A stretch of 64,000 nucleotides of DNA. It comes from Amphirosellinia nigrospora. Taxonomy: Eukaryota > Ascomycota > Sordariomycetes > Xylariales > Xylariaceae. The stretch covers positions 5,111,017-5,175,016 of the forward strand of contig SCHM01000004.1 of NCBI GenBank assembly GCA_004123355.1, in the 5' to 3' direction. The notes under the pieces were generated by a model. That model did no database searches and was not told the origin of the DNA. It was given only the letters and a program-made list of their open reading frames with translations. A program made the translations under genes and the position numbers. Every line of letters starts with the position of its first letter. The first letter of the stretch is position 1. Shown here one piece after another: positions 37,295 through 48,400 of this stretch.

Positions 37295-37461
37295 GTTTCG
37301 GGCTTCGGATGAGCACTGTCAACAGAGACGGAAAATATCGAGGTCTCGGGTCCAGGGAAAACAGCACGTTTCTCCTGATCTACTGGCCTGGTATCGAGTT
37401 GGTGAGGTGAGCCTGGAAAGATACGGTACAGTGATAGTGAGGTACAGAGCGCGTTGCAAGG

Positions 37462-37467
37462 ACGCGT
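37462..37467. promoter_or_regulatory. MCB-like site ACGCGT
   Basis: A perfect palindromic ACGCGT lies 168 bp upstream of the POL32 start codon and about 410 bp upstream of RAD18. Function is inferred only from the yeast paradigm and the nature of the flanking genes. Confidence 0.35.
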
Positions 37468-37837
37468 TAAGTGGTGGGGCAGATGCACAAGTTTGGCAAG
37501 CCTCCGCAGGTACTATCCTGCTATTTTATACATGACAGCAACATGTAGCGGGTGGGGCCTCTATGTACCTAGCATTATGGATCTTCCAATTAAGCGTAAT
37601 TTAGTGTACTGCTTGTTAGGCGCGTCTCAACGCCACTGAATAACACCTGCCTTGAAGCTTTCACGCACTATCGAGCCGGACGGGCCTCAACAAAGACAGG
37701 AGGTCGCGGGCCACTCTATGGGGAAGAACGCAGCAAAGGAAACCAGGGTTACTAAATGATACCAACATCAACATCATCACCTCGCGTATCTAGAAAGGCC
37801 CGTCGCCAATATCACACACAAGCTGTCGCATCACCAC

Positions 37838-37863
37838 GCCCTGCCGCCCTGCCGCCCTGCCGC
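37838..37863. repeat. 8-bp repeat (GCCCTGCC) x 3
   Basis: Three head-to-tail copies of GCCCTGCC/CCCTGCCG end 14 bp before the RAD18 ATG, so they lie in the 5' leader or core promoter. Confidence 0.85.
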
Positions 37864-37876
37864 TAAAACGTTCACC

Positions 37877-39233
37877 ATGAACAATGACAGCTTCGATAAC
37901 GTTGCCGACTCGACCGACTGGCTGTCCACGCCGCTCTCGGGTCTATCCGCCGTCGAGGCCGCCCTGCGCTGCCAGATTTGCAAGGACTTCTATAGGACGC
38001 CCATGCTGACCTCATGCAACCACACATTCTGCTCGCTGTGCATCCGCCGCGCCCTCTCGGCCGATGGGAAGTGCCCCCTCTGCCGCGCCGGAGAGCAAGA
38101 GATGAAACTGCGGAGTAATTGGTCTATGGAGGAGGTCGTGGCCGCCTTTACCCAGACCCGGTCCGCCGTACTCGAGTTTGCGCGCAAGCCGCCACCGCCG
38201 CCATTATTCACCCGGGCAGAGACACCGAAACGGAGGGCAGACGACGTGATAATGATCGATGGAGACGAACCATCAAGCAGTAGCAGCCAGCAGCGCTCGA
38301 ACAAGAGGTTGCGTTCGTCCGCACGCCTGAGCAAGACACGGGGCATCGAGGCTACGGCCGAGATAGCCGCCAGGAAGTCGACGTCCCCGATCCCGAACCG
38401 AGCCCCGTCGAGCCAGACGACGGGCTAGTCGCGTGTCCCATCTGCTGGCGACGCATGAAGGCCGTCCAGGTCGACCGACACATCGACACATCGTGTCCCG
38501 GCGAGCCACAGCCAGACCCTACACCCCCAACCCAATCATTACGCCGCAATTCCTCCAAGCCAACAAGTATAACAAGCGTCTTTGTCCCCTCCCCCTCTAT
38601 CTCCTCCTCCACTTCCACATTTCTATCCACCAACAAGCCCCAACCGCCTCCCGACCGTCTCCCAGCCGTCAACTACTCCATGCTCCGAGAAGCGCAGCTG
38701 CGGAAGGAACTTGTCGAGCAAGGCCTCTCCTCAAGCGGGAACCGGGGGATGCTGGAGCGCCGGCACCGCGAGTGGGTCATGATCTGGAACGCGAACTGCG
38801 ACTCACAGCGCCCGCGGCGGCGTGCCGAGCTACTGCACGACCTCGACGTCTGGGAGCGCACGCTGGGCTCGCGGGCGCCAACGGGTCCCGCGCTACTGCC
38901 ACGGGCGCCCAGATCCGGGACAAGGACTTCGACGGCGCCGCCTGGGCCGCTAAGCACGATACCTCGTTCAAAGACCTGGTTGCCAATGCGCGGCGGACCC
39001 GGGCGCAGGCGCAGGCCAAACCCGACGAGGACGCTGCAGAAGGGAAGGTGGTAAACGAAAAGACGCTGGTTATAGACGAAGGTAGCGGAACAGTGAAACC
39101 AACAGTTGAAGATGCTTCAGATACGCCTGAACTACCAAATACAGAACGGATAAGAAGCGATTTTGTAGACGACCCGCCTCCAATAAAACGATTAGAGAAA
39201 GGAGAAAAGGAGAATGAGGTAGTGCTTATATGA
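37877..39233 (+). CDS. RAD18: Postreplication repair E3 ubiquitin ligase RAD18
   Basis: An N-terminal RING finger runs from C32 to C69 ([31 protein letters not shown]). A linker follows, then a UBZ-type zinc finger ([20 protein letters not shown], then SC). A SAP domain comes next ([20 protein letters not shown]) and a charged C-terminal tail ending NEVVLI. With Rad6, this enzyme mono-ubiquitinates PCNA at stalled forks. No intron is needed. There are two frame breaks, near 38,373 and 38,874. One extra G at each joins the RING part to the UBZ/SAP part and the SAP part to the tail ([20 protein letters not shown]). Length after joining is ~450 residues, normal for fungal Rad18. The start MNNDSFDNV is the first ATG of the frame. 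Confidence 0.9.
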
Positions 39234-39429
39234 TCCCTCCTTATCTGAGAGTACTGCAACAAATCGCTACCTATCTCATGAATGCACTATACAAAGTATA
39301 TATGCGTATGAATGTATATAGACAGATGCGTATGGGGTACAGACATTATTATAATTTATTTCAAGGGCTATGCTATGCTATGGCACTACATTCATCTCGC
39401 CAGGATATGCTTCTATTTCCGCGTCTAGT
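39234..39429. terminator. Convergent 3' flank, RAD18 / CHMP7
   Basis: Only 196 bp separate the two stop codons, and the stretch is AT-richer than the coding DNA on either side. Both 3' ends must lie here or overlap. Confidence 0.4.
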
Positions 39430-40879
39430 TTAATCTGCCGTCTCCAAGTGCATGCCATCTAGCACCTTCGCTGCCGCCGTAACGGGCGTGAGCGGTCGAT
39501 TCTCCCCAGCAGGCGTAGGCCGAGTTTCTCGAGCTCGGCAAGTTTGCGCCTCGTCTCCTCCGCATCTTTCGCGTCCTGGGCCTCCTTTTTGACGCGCTCT
39601 GCCTCTTCCTCCTTCTTGCGCTCCTCGGCGAGCATAGCCTCGAATTCGTCGTCGAGCTCGCCCTCGTCGACGGCCGCGGCGCCAGTTCCGGCCTCGGCAA
39701 TCACGTTGCCCACCTCGTCGACCTCGCCCATCTGCTCCCGCAGGTTGTCCAGCACGGCATCTACCCTGTCCACGCCGCCGAGTTGTACGTTCAGGCTGCG
39801 CAATACCCCGGTGCTCGACTCCATGACGCGGACGAGCTGGATGTTGTCGGCCGCCTGCTGGATCTTGGTGGCCACCTCCTCGAGCTGGTTTAGGGTTGCG
39901 TGGCGTGTGGCGAGGTTGCTCTCCGTCAGCTTCTTCGACTTCAGTGCCGCACGCGCGGACACGCTGTTCTTCCTACGAACGGCGTCGAGCGCAGCAGCGT
40001 TGAGCTCGTCGACGCGCCGGCTCAGGACTTCGGTCTGGCGTGTGAGGTCTTCCATTAGTTCCTTGAGGGATGCGATGGCGATGTCCTCTGTTGATATCGT
40101 CGCTGACTCGGAGGGGTCTCGGATTTTGATCGTATTTCCGTCCGTTACCAGCACCTCTTTATCCCTCGACATGAACTTAATAAAGACGTCGAAGTCGTTG
40201 TCGGATAATCTCTGCCCTTCTATTAAATTCGTCTCGAACGTTCGCCGGAAATGCGTCCGCGAGAATATCCGCTCAAACGGCGTTGTCCGGTCGGCCGTGG
40301 CGTCCGAAAAGGCCCTCGCGACCACCTCTAGATTTTGAATAACAACCACTTGCCCCTTTGGCATGCTATCGCTAGGTCTACCCGTCAGCCCGGCCTGTCG
40401 TAGGGCCCAGCCTGCCACTGCCCACGGTATGTGTCCCCACGACTTGTGATATATGCTCTGTGTCGCCCTCATGAAATTGGGTAGTGAGATCATCTCTCTG
40501 GTTGCGATGGCTTCCTGTAATACGGCGCCCAGCGCTATGGGACGGCCAAACTGCTTGCCCTCGAGGGCACTGAGTAAGGCATCGTCGAGCTCGAGCGTCA
40601 GGTGGTTTCGCGCGGGGATTTCGACGGGGCGTGGCCGGCTAATGCGGCGTTGGAGAGGCCACGCTTCCAAGCAGACACGTTGGCCACGAACCCATCGGGA
40701 TTCAGCGTCCGCTGAGGGCCGAAATCTGAGTAGAGGGAGGGTAGGCGGGCTCTGTTGTCGTGGAACGGTGGGCGTTAGCATGTGAAACGTCTCCGGGTTA
40801 AGTGGGAAGATAATCATTCTATCACTCACTTTCGAAAATTTGGGTCAGTCTCTAAAAGATAATCTAGTAGTTCACTCAT
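39430..40879 (-). CDS. ESCRT-III-related protein, CHMP7 type (Snf7 family)
   Basis: I infer a short first exon from 40,879 (MSELLDYLLETDPNFRK) and an intron starting GTGAGT just after it. Exon 2 continues ARLPSLYSDFGPQRTLNPDG and FVANVSAWKRGLSNAALAGH. This N terminus is typical of fungal CHMP7 and is superior to the longer open frame that begins at 40,829 inside the intron. The middle contains winged-helix-like sequence. The C-terminal half is a Snf7 coiled-coil core (from KKLTESNLATRHATLNQLEE) with a charged linker. CHMP7 recruits ESCRT-III at the nuclear envelope and endosomes. Frame breaks occur near 40,623 (restores HAPSEIPARNHL) and 39,512 (restores LRPAGENRPLTPV and the end MHLETAD). 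The intron acceptor is unclear; a lost G beside it would explain the odd phase. Confidence 0.85.
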
Positions 40880-41619
40880 AGTGAATAACGTTCAGATGTG
40901 CTGGTGTTTGATTGATACAGTTTGTACGTAGTATGTAGACATCGGATCCCTTCGGTTGCGGATGTGGAAACGATACGGTGTCTCAGAGGCCTGAACACGA
41001 GCAGATGAGTTTCTTTTTGTGATGTGCTTTCTATACCATCTCAAATTCGGCCTGATGCCCAGAGTGCCGACCGCACTTTCGCGTAGTTGTCAGTGGAGTG
41101 AAAGAGCTGGAAGCCTAAAAGGGTGTACTTAACAGATCCAACAGGGGTTGGTTGGATCTTATCAGCGCGACGTCACCAAGGCTCCAGTGGGGCAGTTCTC
41201 GGTATGGATCTAGTTCTTATCGATTGTTAATGGATTCAGGTTGGATTCTCGGATGTCACGTTTTAAATGCGGCTAGTTTGACGTGTAGAAATCAAAACGT
41301 GACGTCCGAGAATCCGACCTGGGATGGATTCTTCTTATCCGCACATGTAACTCCCGAGAGGTACTTATTATCTACTAAGTACGTACCCGTATGGGAAAAT
41401 ACGACAGTGTCGTTTGTGAGTGAATAGGTACCTAATTACCTACGCACATGTATCCCATAGACATCCACTGTAGACGGTTGCATAAACTGTACCTGTGTAT
41501 GCCCAAAACAGGTGATACCAACAAGCACAATCCTAAAGTCGATATGGAAATGAAGCGGAAGCAGAGTGGAATCGTCCCCAGGCTTAAATTTCTTTGCCAC
41601 GGAATGTCATATCATCAAC
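40880..41619. other. Intergenic, 740 bp
   Basis: This is the 5' flank of CHMP7 (-) and the 3' flank of the acidic-protein gene (-). It contains the near-perfect inverted repeat at 41,237-41,321. Confidence 0.5.
41237..41321. repeat. 28-bp inverted repeat with 29-bp loop
   Basis: The arm 41,237-41,264 (CAGGTTGGATTCTCGGATGT, then CACGTTTT) is the reverse complement of 41,294-41,321 except at two positions, both C/T differences. The arms enclose 29 bp. It could be a tiny MITE relic, a cruciform or a transcript hairpin. I see no target duplication. Confidence 0.85.
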
Positions 41620-43137
41620 TTATACACTAGAACTTAGGCTTTTCTGGATCCTTTTCCGTCTCGTCTCGGCATCCTCCGGGGTGTCGACCTTATGAGCACT
41701 GCGATAAGTCCAACGCCTAGAGTCAATCGGACTCTTTGTCCAAGTGAATCCTTCATCAGATACCGAGAAACCCTTATCTCTCGTGGTAGGTTGATGTTCG
41801 GTATAATATTCGAATAGCCAACCTCCTTTGCAAGTTGCTTCCCGGTCTGGAAGTGTGACGATCAAGTCCAATGCAGCTTCAGACCCAGCTCGCGCTGACT
41901 TCGTGGCCAGGTCATATAGCCTAGGCTAAACATTGAGTCCCCAGTTAGCATTCGACATCAAGGACGCCATGTCAAGGGTAACATACGTATACATCGCCCC
42001 AGGTTGATGTAGCCTGGGCAGTGATGCTAGGATATTCGACAGGCCAGAATTCCACCAGAGTTCCGAGCACACATTTCCCCATCTCCCAGTCCGGCTCTTG
42101 ATTAGGCTCGCATCGAAAGTTGTACTGATCCCAAGGTAGCTCGGAATGCTCTTTGAAGAGAGCGAATTCTGGGTCGTACTTTGATACCAGGGTTAGTAAT
42201 TCAAATGACACGAAAACTTTCTGGCTTGGAGAGCATTCAAACTGGCCAGGCATATGTATAATCAGGCAACGAAGACAAGACGAAGAAAAAGACTCACTCC
42301 AACATATGACCCCTGATGATTTTCATCGCAGGCAATTGACCATCCGCTCACGCTGCCAAATTCGGGCTCCATCGACTCGCAGAAGGCCTGATACTCATCC
42401 CACAGTTCCCTCGAAATCCCTATCCTTTCTATCTTAAAATAGAATTTCTCATGGCTTTCATCGAGTTCCTTGCCAAGGGACTCTTGCTTCTCCACAGCTT
42501 CCACCAGTTCCCTCTCCACCGTCCGTTTGATCTCTTCTAGCTCCAAGATACGCCACTGGGCTCGCTCGTATAACTGATTGAGCAAAAAAACGTCGGGAGG
42601 GGACGGGGTTTTCTGTAGCTTGGCAAATGATTCTGCGTCGCTCACGGCCTTCTTACCCTCATCAAACGTATCAATGGCTACAGCTTTGTGTTCTGTATTT
42701 TCCACATTTGCTTCGTCTTCCCCATCTTCCCCGCCCTCCTCATCATCCTCAGCCTCCTCGCCTTCATCGTCAGAACTCGGCACATAGCTACTATCTTGCA
42801 TGTCTGTATCGGTATCCTCAGACGATGACGCAGCGTATTCCACACGTTCGATGACTCGCGACAGGTCGGCCAGTTCTTCGTAAGCACTACTTGCGTTGCT
42901 ATTGATTTCATCAGAATCGTCATCATCGGTGGTATTGAAAATACCATCTTCCTCAGTCACGAGATCCGTGTCACCCCCATTATAAGCCTGAGTAATCCTA
43001 CGTCCGACCACTGTGCTGTTCTGAGGCCCCTCGTCCCCGCTAGAATCCGAGTAATGATCTGGGTCTGGTGACCAATCTCTGGAACTGCCTCCCTCAGAGC
43101 TACTAACAGGAGATGGAGGGGTTGTGTGCTCCTGCAT
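41620..43137 (-). CDS. Acidic, coiled-coil protein of unknown function
   Basis: Three exons: 43,137-42,298, 42,241-41,987 and 41,925-41,620, with canonical GTGAGT/GTATGT donors and 56 and 61 nt introns. The first ~150 residues are a disordered Ser/Asp/Glu tract. A predicted coiled coil follows, with heptad-like charge from ERAQWRILELEEIKRTVERE to ESHEKFYFKIE. The C-terminal half is globular and Trp/aromatic rich (LVSKYDPEFALFKEHSELPW, VLGTLVEFWPVEY, GWLFEYYTEHQPTTRD). I do not recognise a family. The layout suggests a fungal-specific nuclear or chromatin-associated protein, but that is only a guess from composition. No frame break is present. Confidence 0.75.
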
Positions 43138-44089
43138 GTCTGCATGGTATTAGCCTTCATAGCTTCCAATCTGACAAAGTTGAAGGTGGGCTTAAGTATT
43201 GGGGCGCTAGACCTTTGAAAGTACTGTCGCCTTGGGACGCCATAGTTGTGTTCATCCGCCCAACAATATTAGAAGCGGCTTTATTGTACAATAGAGTGTC
43301 GGCGATACGTTTCTCAACTACTAGGTTTTTTCTTTCTTCGTTGGGCCAGTAAATTCTTGATGTGCGCGTCTTCTTTAAGAGGGCGAAAGACTTGAAATCT
43401 ACAGTGAGGGCTCGCTATGTCTATCATTTTGGATCCGTATCTCCCCGACCGATTATTTATTTATGTTGACTAGGTGACAGTCTCGCTGTCCGTGCAGGGG
43501 TAACGCATCTGCGGCTGAAGAAGCTGCAGCTCGGCTAGCCAAGCAATTCTATTTATGTTGATGGAGGATGCATTTTTGGAGCTGCTTGCGAATAAGCAGG
43601 GAGTCTCAGTTGAAATGTCACTAATTAGTAGACGGGGTGTTGGATCGAAAAGAGAGCAGAAAATTGAGTGACGATGTCGTGAATAGTTCAGGGATGCCGA
43701 TGCTACACTAAATTTGGGCACGAACGACCACATGACCAACACGATCCGCATCTTATATATATCGTCGATGTTCGCTTTGTCATCACGTCTGACCGGACAT
43801 ATACAATTGTATGTCTGGGGCGGAAAGCGCCGGATCTTTTGCCCTAGGGCGGGGAATGAGGTCGGTTCTCATCCTTCATTGGGCGGGATGGGAGCTTATA
43901 CGGGACCAAACGCTGCATCTCAACCAGGAGATGTGCTTCTTATAGGTCCACGCATCCATGAGTGACATCGCTTCTGATTTTCTCTCTCTTCTAGACAGAT
44001 AAACCATGACGATTCAGCCATAGATCTTTCACCTAAACACAAGCGAAAAAAGAACATTATAGTCTACGCATTGATTACCGTCTCTCACC
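43138..44089. other. Intergenic, 952 bp
   Basis: Divergent region between the acidic-protein gene (-) and the aldo/keto reductase (+). It presumably contains both promoters; I identified no specific site. Confidence 0.5.
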
Positions 44090-45472
44090 ATGGCTCCCGT
44101 TCCAACACTCGAGTTAAGAGACGGGCATGAGGTTCCTTTGGTAGGCTTTCACCCCCCACATTGAAGCTGATATACTGATACATAACTTGCTTCACTTTAG
44201 CTAGCATGTGAGCTTCATCCAAATTTGCTTCTCCCCAATTAAAGCCGACGTCGAGATGCAAAGCCTCCCATTACGGCTAGATCCTTGCCACTCCAGTGTG
44301 CAGTCTCATGAAATGTCAATTGGAAATGGAGCATTTGCTAATCAGTGAAACTGAAGATGGATTTGGTACTGCTAACTTCCGAGGCAAAGATGAGGATATA
44401 GTCAAGGCTACTATCTTAGCCATCAAGAGTGGCTATTACCACCTTGACTGTGCGGAATGTAGGTCATCATGCCAGTAATGTTACCATCTTCTTAAGCAAC
44501 AAATTCTCATCTACGTTTCGTAGGCTACCAGAATGAAAGCGGCGTAGGCGCTGGTATCAAGGCCTCGGGCGTGGATCGTTCAAAGCTATATGTTACGACT
44601 AAGGTAGTCGGGACCATAGATCAAGACGTGGCTGCGGCTCTCGACACCTCGCTGTCCAAGCTCGGCCTCGACTACGTGGATCAATATCTAGTGCACGTAC
44701 CGTTTTCGGCTGGCTCGCCAGAAGGTCTGCAGAAGATCTGGGAGCAAAGTAAGCCAATTTCGAGCTCTAACCTCCCATCTGCATTAGAGTGATCGGGATA
44801 CTGCATTGGCTTAGCGGACATTAACATCTGTCCGCTATGTCAACTCTCTATTATTTAACTTATCCAATACCTCGCGAGCAACAGACGGACTAACGCTCGA
44901 TCGCCATAGTGGAGGATGTTCAAGCGGCTCGCAAAGCACGAACGATCGGTGTTTCAAATTTCGAGGTGGAGGACCTGGAGATCATCCTCAAGACTGCCAA
45001 GGTCGTGCCGGCCATCAACCAGATTGAATTCCATCCTTACCTGCAGCATCGCGATGTGGTAGATTTCTGCAACAAGGAAGGCATCGCCATCAGCGCGTAC
45101 TCACCACTCACCGCGCTCACGCAAGCTCGTCCGGGCCCCGTGGACGACGTGTACGCCGAGCTCTCTAAGAAGTACGGCGTCTCCGAGGGCGATATCGCGC
45201 TACGTTGGTGTCTAGATCAGGATGTCGTAGCCATCACGACCAGCAAGAGCGAGGAGCGCCTACGGGGCTACTTGAACAATACACTGGGGTTTGAGCTCGA
45301 AGACGAAGAGGTCGAGAGAATCAATACCCTGGGTAGCCAGAAACGCCACCAGGGGATAGGAATTCGTAAGTTTTGTGTTACCCGATCAGTTAACATTAAG
45401 ACTGACCTGTGGATATCAGAGTTTATGTCCTCGGCTTATGGAAATTATAAGACTGGCCAACTGGCGCCTTAG
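44090..45472 (+). CDS. Aldo/keto reductase
   Basis: Six exons: 44,090-44,140, 44,201-44,207, 44,357-44,458, 44,524-44,748, 44,910-45,365 and 45,420-45,472, giving 297 residues. Exon 2 is only 7 nt; it is needed to join VPL to the conserved LAYGFGTANFRG strand. The AKR tetrad is visible: Asp in YYHLDCAE, Tyr in CYQNE, Lys in YVTTKV and His in YLVHVPF. The (beta/alpha)8 barrel continues through KARTIGVSNFEVEDLE, INQIEFHPYLQ, ISAYSPL, the coenzyme-binding VAITTSKSEERL, and a short tail ending GNYKTGQLAP. The enzyme reduces an aldehyde or ketone with NADPH; the substrate is unknown. Splice phases all agree without any added base. Confidence 0.87.
44201..44207 (+). other. 7-nt micro-exon of the aldo/keto reductase
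   Basis: CTAGCAT is flanked by TTTAG on the left and GTGAGC on the right. Spliced to exon 3 (AT-GGA-TTT...) it yields Leu-Ala-Tyr-Gly-Phe-Gly, exactly the conserved AKR motif. Skipping it breaks the frame. Confidence 0.7.
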
Positions 45473-48400
45473 ACAATGGCTAATCGATGTATCGCCTCGA
45501 CTATAGTTGTTATAAGGGCCTAGAGGTGGTTGACCCAGGTATATTGCATGTCTTGTGTGTGATAATACAAGAATTTAGAGTCCGCACATAAGATAAAAAT
45601 TACACGTATGGGCATCTAGATAGACATATGAATCATGAATACTATACCTATTCATATCACAAATACTAAAAATTAAAATCGGGTTGGGGCTTGGTTGGTA
45701 ACTGTTGCCTCTAGATATAGGAGATGTCTATGTTCGTTGGTATTTTCATAGGTAAGTACTGTCTTAATTATCAGTTGAATGCGAGCTGCTTTGTAAGGAC
45801 GCTGATGGCATGATTACTCTTTCTTATGGGCTTGGTGCGTAACACACAAATCTCTCCACGGTCATTTCGAAACCTATCGAGAATAAGGCAAGCCGCTATG
45901 CTTAACGATTCCTTCGATATGCCAGCGGCTGTAAACCAATAACCCCAATATAAATCAGCGCAAATGAGTACTTCGACCGACCTCGCAGGATGCATTGTGT
46001 AGATATGGCAATATATAAATCGTGTCGTCTCGTAAGGGTGGTGATATGGTCCCAAACACATCCAATCTATTCACTAGGCCGTGTTGGAGATATCATCTTG
46101 AAACTTGTATAAAGCATCTAGTTTTTGCCTCCTATGGGCCATGGAGCGCGCCGGCGTGCGCATCTACGACGCGGCGAGCTAGAACAGCAACTAGCGCCAG
46201 CAAGCCAGAGGCGAACACGAGAGCTACGACGCACACCATTGCTTCTGACGGCTGGCAGAGCTGCTATCGACCATGAACTTACATTATATCATCGCGGGGA
46301 TTCTAGCGGGGGTGCTCTTGTTCGCCCGGCCATCCCACTAGGATGCGGGATTGATGGATCGTGGGCGCCTAGCTTATTAGATAACGAGAAGCTGGGCGTG
46401 AAGGAGACGTCGTTGGAAATTTATTTCAAGCAGAACCCGGATATTGACCGTGGTTCCTGCGCCGTGATTCAATTGTGGACAAGCCGAGTCTCTAATTGAG
46501 AAGCAACATTATTTAACATGGTTTCTCATTTCGTTGCGATATGGCTTTACCTATGTGGTATTATCTTGGGATGAGATTTTTGACCGGGACTACATCGACA
46601 AGTTTAGACGCCAAGGCGCTGCTTCGTTCGATATCTTCAAGAGCATCTATATGTAAGCAGCAAGCTGGAACAACTTGCTTATTCGCTTGTGACAGCCCTT
46701 CGACCCAGGACGCTCGACATTGCAAGTATACAAGGATCTGCCAGAGGCGGGGTTATCTTTCGACTAGCAAACTCAGTATCATCTTAATTATTAAGGGTAA
46801 AAGAAATAAAAAATAAAAATTACAGCCAGCGACCCTGCATATAGCATGCATTAGGTTGTACCTGGCTTTATTTATGTCTGGATGAATGCCCGAGGACGGA
46901 GCTTGCTTGACCGCTAGAGCGGTCTTTGGCCTGTCTTACGAACATGTAGTTGAAGATCTCTCACTGAACGAGATGGTGATTTTAGATGGCAAGTTCGTGT
47001 ACTTCTTGGAGCATCCTCATATCAGCACTGACATTGATATTCAAGACTGAAACGATATCAGGATCCCTGCCTAGGGTTAGAAACCGTTCCGTCGAACCAC
47101 TGTATATAGTATGCCTCCTTAGCCTCTTTCAGCTCTCCAGGGCAGGACCAGGGGAAATTTCTTGGCATAGGGCGGCCTAGATCTCGCTCATTGACCGACA
47201 CTTGCGCACTATTTTGAAGTAGTTGCCTACCGGTAATTACGTCGTCGGCGAATAGCAATCTAATCAGATTGATTAGATAGGAATGCTCAACGATCCGAGT
47301 TCTCCGGGTCCGTTGTCATAGCGCCGGTAGGCGACGGAGGAAAGCCTCGGTCAGGCTCGGTGAACTCGCTTATAGTTACTTACATCCGACTTCCTAATGA
47401 GCATGATATATACTATAGTAGGACCTACGCCCGTTCAGATCGCTTCGAGAAAAAAAAACGTGTCGTGTGAGCTAATGGATCTGCATCTAGCGACTAAACT
47501 GCATGTGGCATACATTTATCAAGTGCACCGAGCAGGGCCGAGGGCACTCCGGCCTACTATCCTGGGGAAAGTTGATGTTCATATCCAACTCCGGAAACGG
47601 TGTAGTATTTGGCCTTTAGTGATTATCACACTAAAATCACACCTAGAAGTTTTTATCTGGTCGTGTTCTTGCGGCTTGGTCATCGTTGCGCGCCCTTTAC
47701 GATAGGTCTGCACCGGTAACTCTGAATAAGAGCGAGGGGTAATTTCAAGGTCCTTGTCGTGGAGGGGTTACAGTAGTGTACAATTATCACACACCACAGA
47801 CTACATGTGCCCTATTTGGCGATATGCCCCTTTTTGTTTCAAGAGTTTCGTCATGAGTAGGTCTTGGGGTGGCATGAAATATGACGAGATTGCCATCTTC
47901 TTTCGGCGCAAGCCACTTACTGATAGACGAAAATAGTACCCTTAGCGTTCCACCCACTTATTCTACACCTAGGTATACCAAATATCATTTTGCGCATGAA
48001 CTAAAAATGTGATGTACTGTCTGTAGGTATATGTGTATTAGTAATGGATAGAGCTTAGATAGGTACCTATCTAGAATGTATAATAGGTCCTACTGAATAC
48101 TTGATGTAGAAGCAGGAAATCTTGACTGGTTTAACGACATTGAGTATGAATGGTTTAGGCAGACATGTAAACCGCTCGACGGATACTGCCAGTATGTCTC
48201 GACAACCAAGATGAGGACACGAAGAAAGCTGTAGGAGGTATGCATACCTGGACACCCCTGGCACATGCCAAAGCCCCACGCCAAAAGGGGCATGGTATTT
48301 CTCCCGACAGATTGGACTGGGATTCGCCTTCCGGGTTCTCCCATCCGCGGGACGGCGTCGGAGGCCCTGATTGGATGGGGCTACACGAGGCCATAGCTAG

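Larger units (their letters stand above)
37295..37876. promoter_or_regulatory. Bidirectional POL32-RAD18 promoter
   Basis: 582 bp lie between the divergent start codons of two PCNA-linked genes. It contains one ACGCGT at 37,462-37,467, the MluI cell-cycle box recognised by MBF at replication genes in yeasts. It also holds an 8-bp GC-rich repeat just before the RAD18 start. A single 6-mer match is weak evidence on its own. Confidence 0.5.

Noticed and set aside
39544-40338. 264-codon plus-strand frame rich in Ser
   Set aside because: It lies entirely opposite the well-supported CHMP7 gene. The Ser/Ala richness is the mirror image of its Glu/Lys codons.
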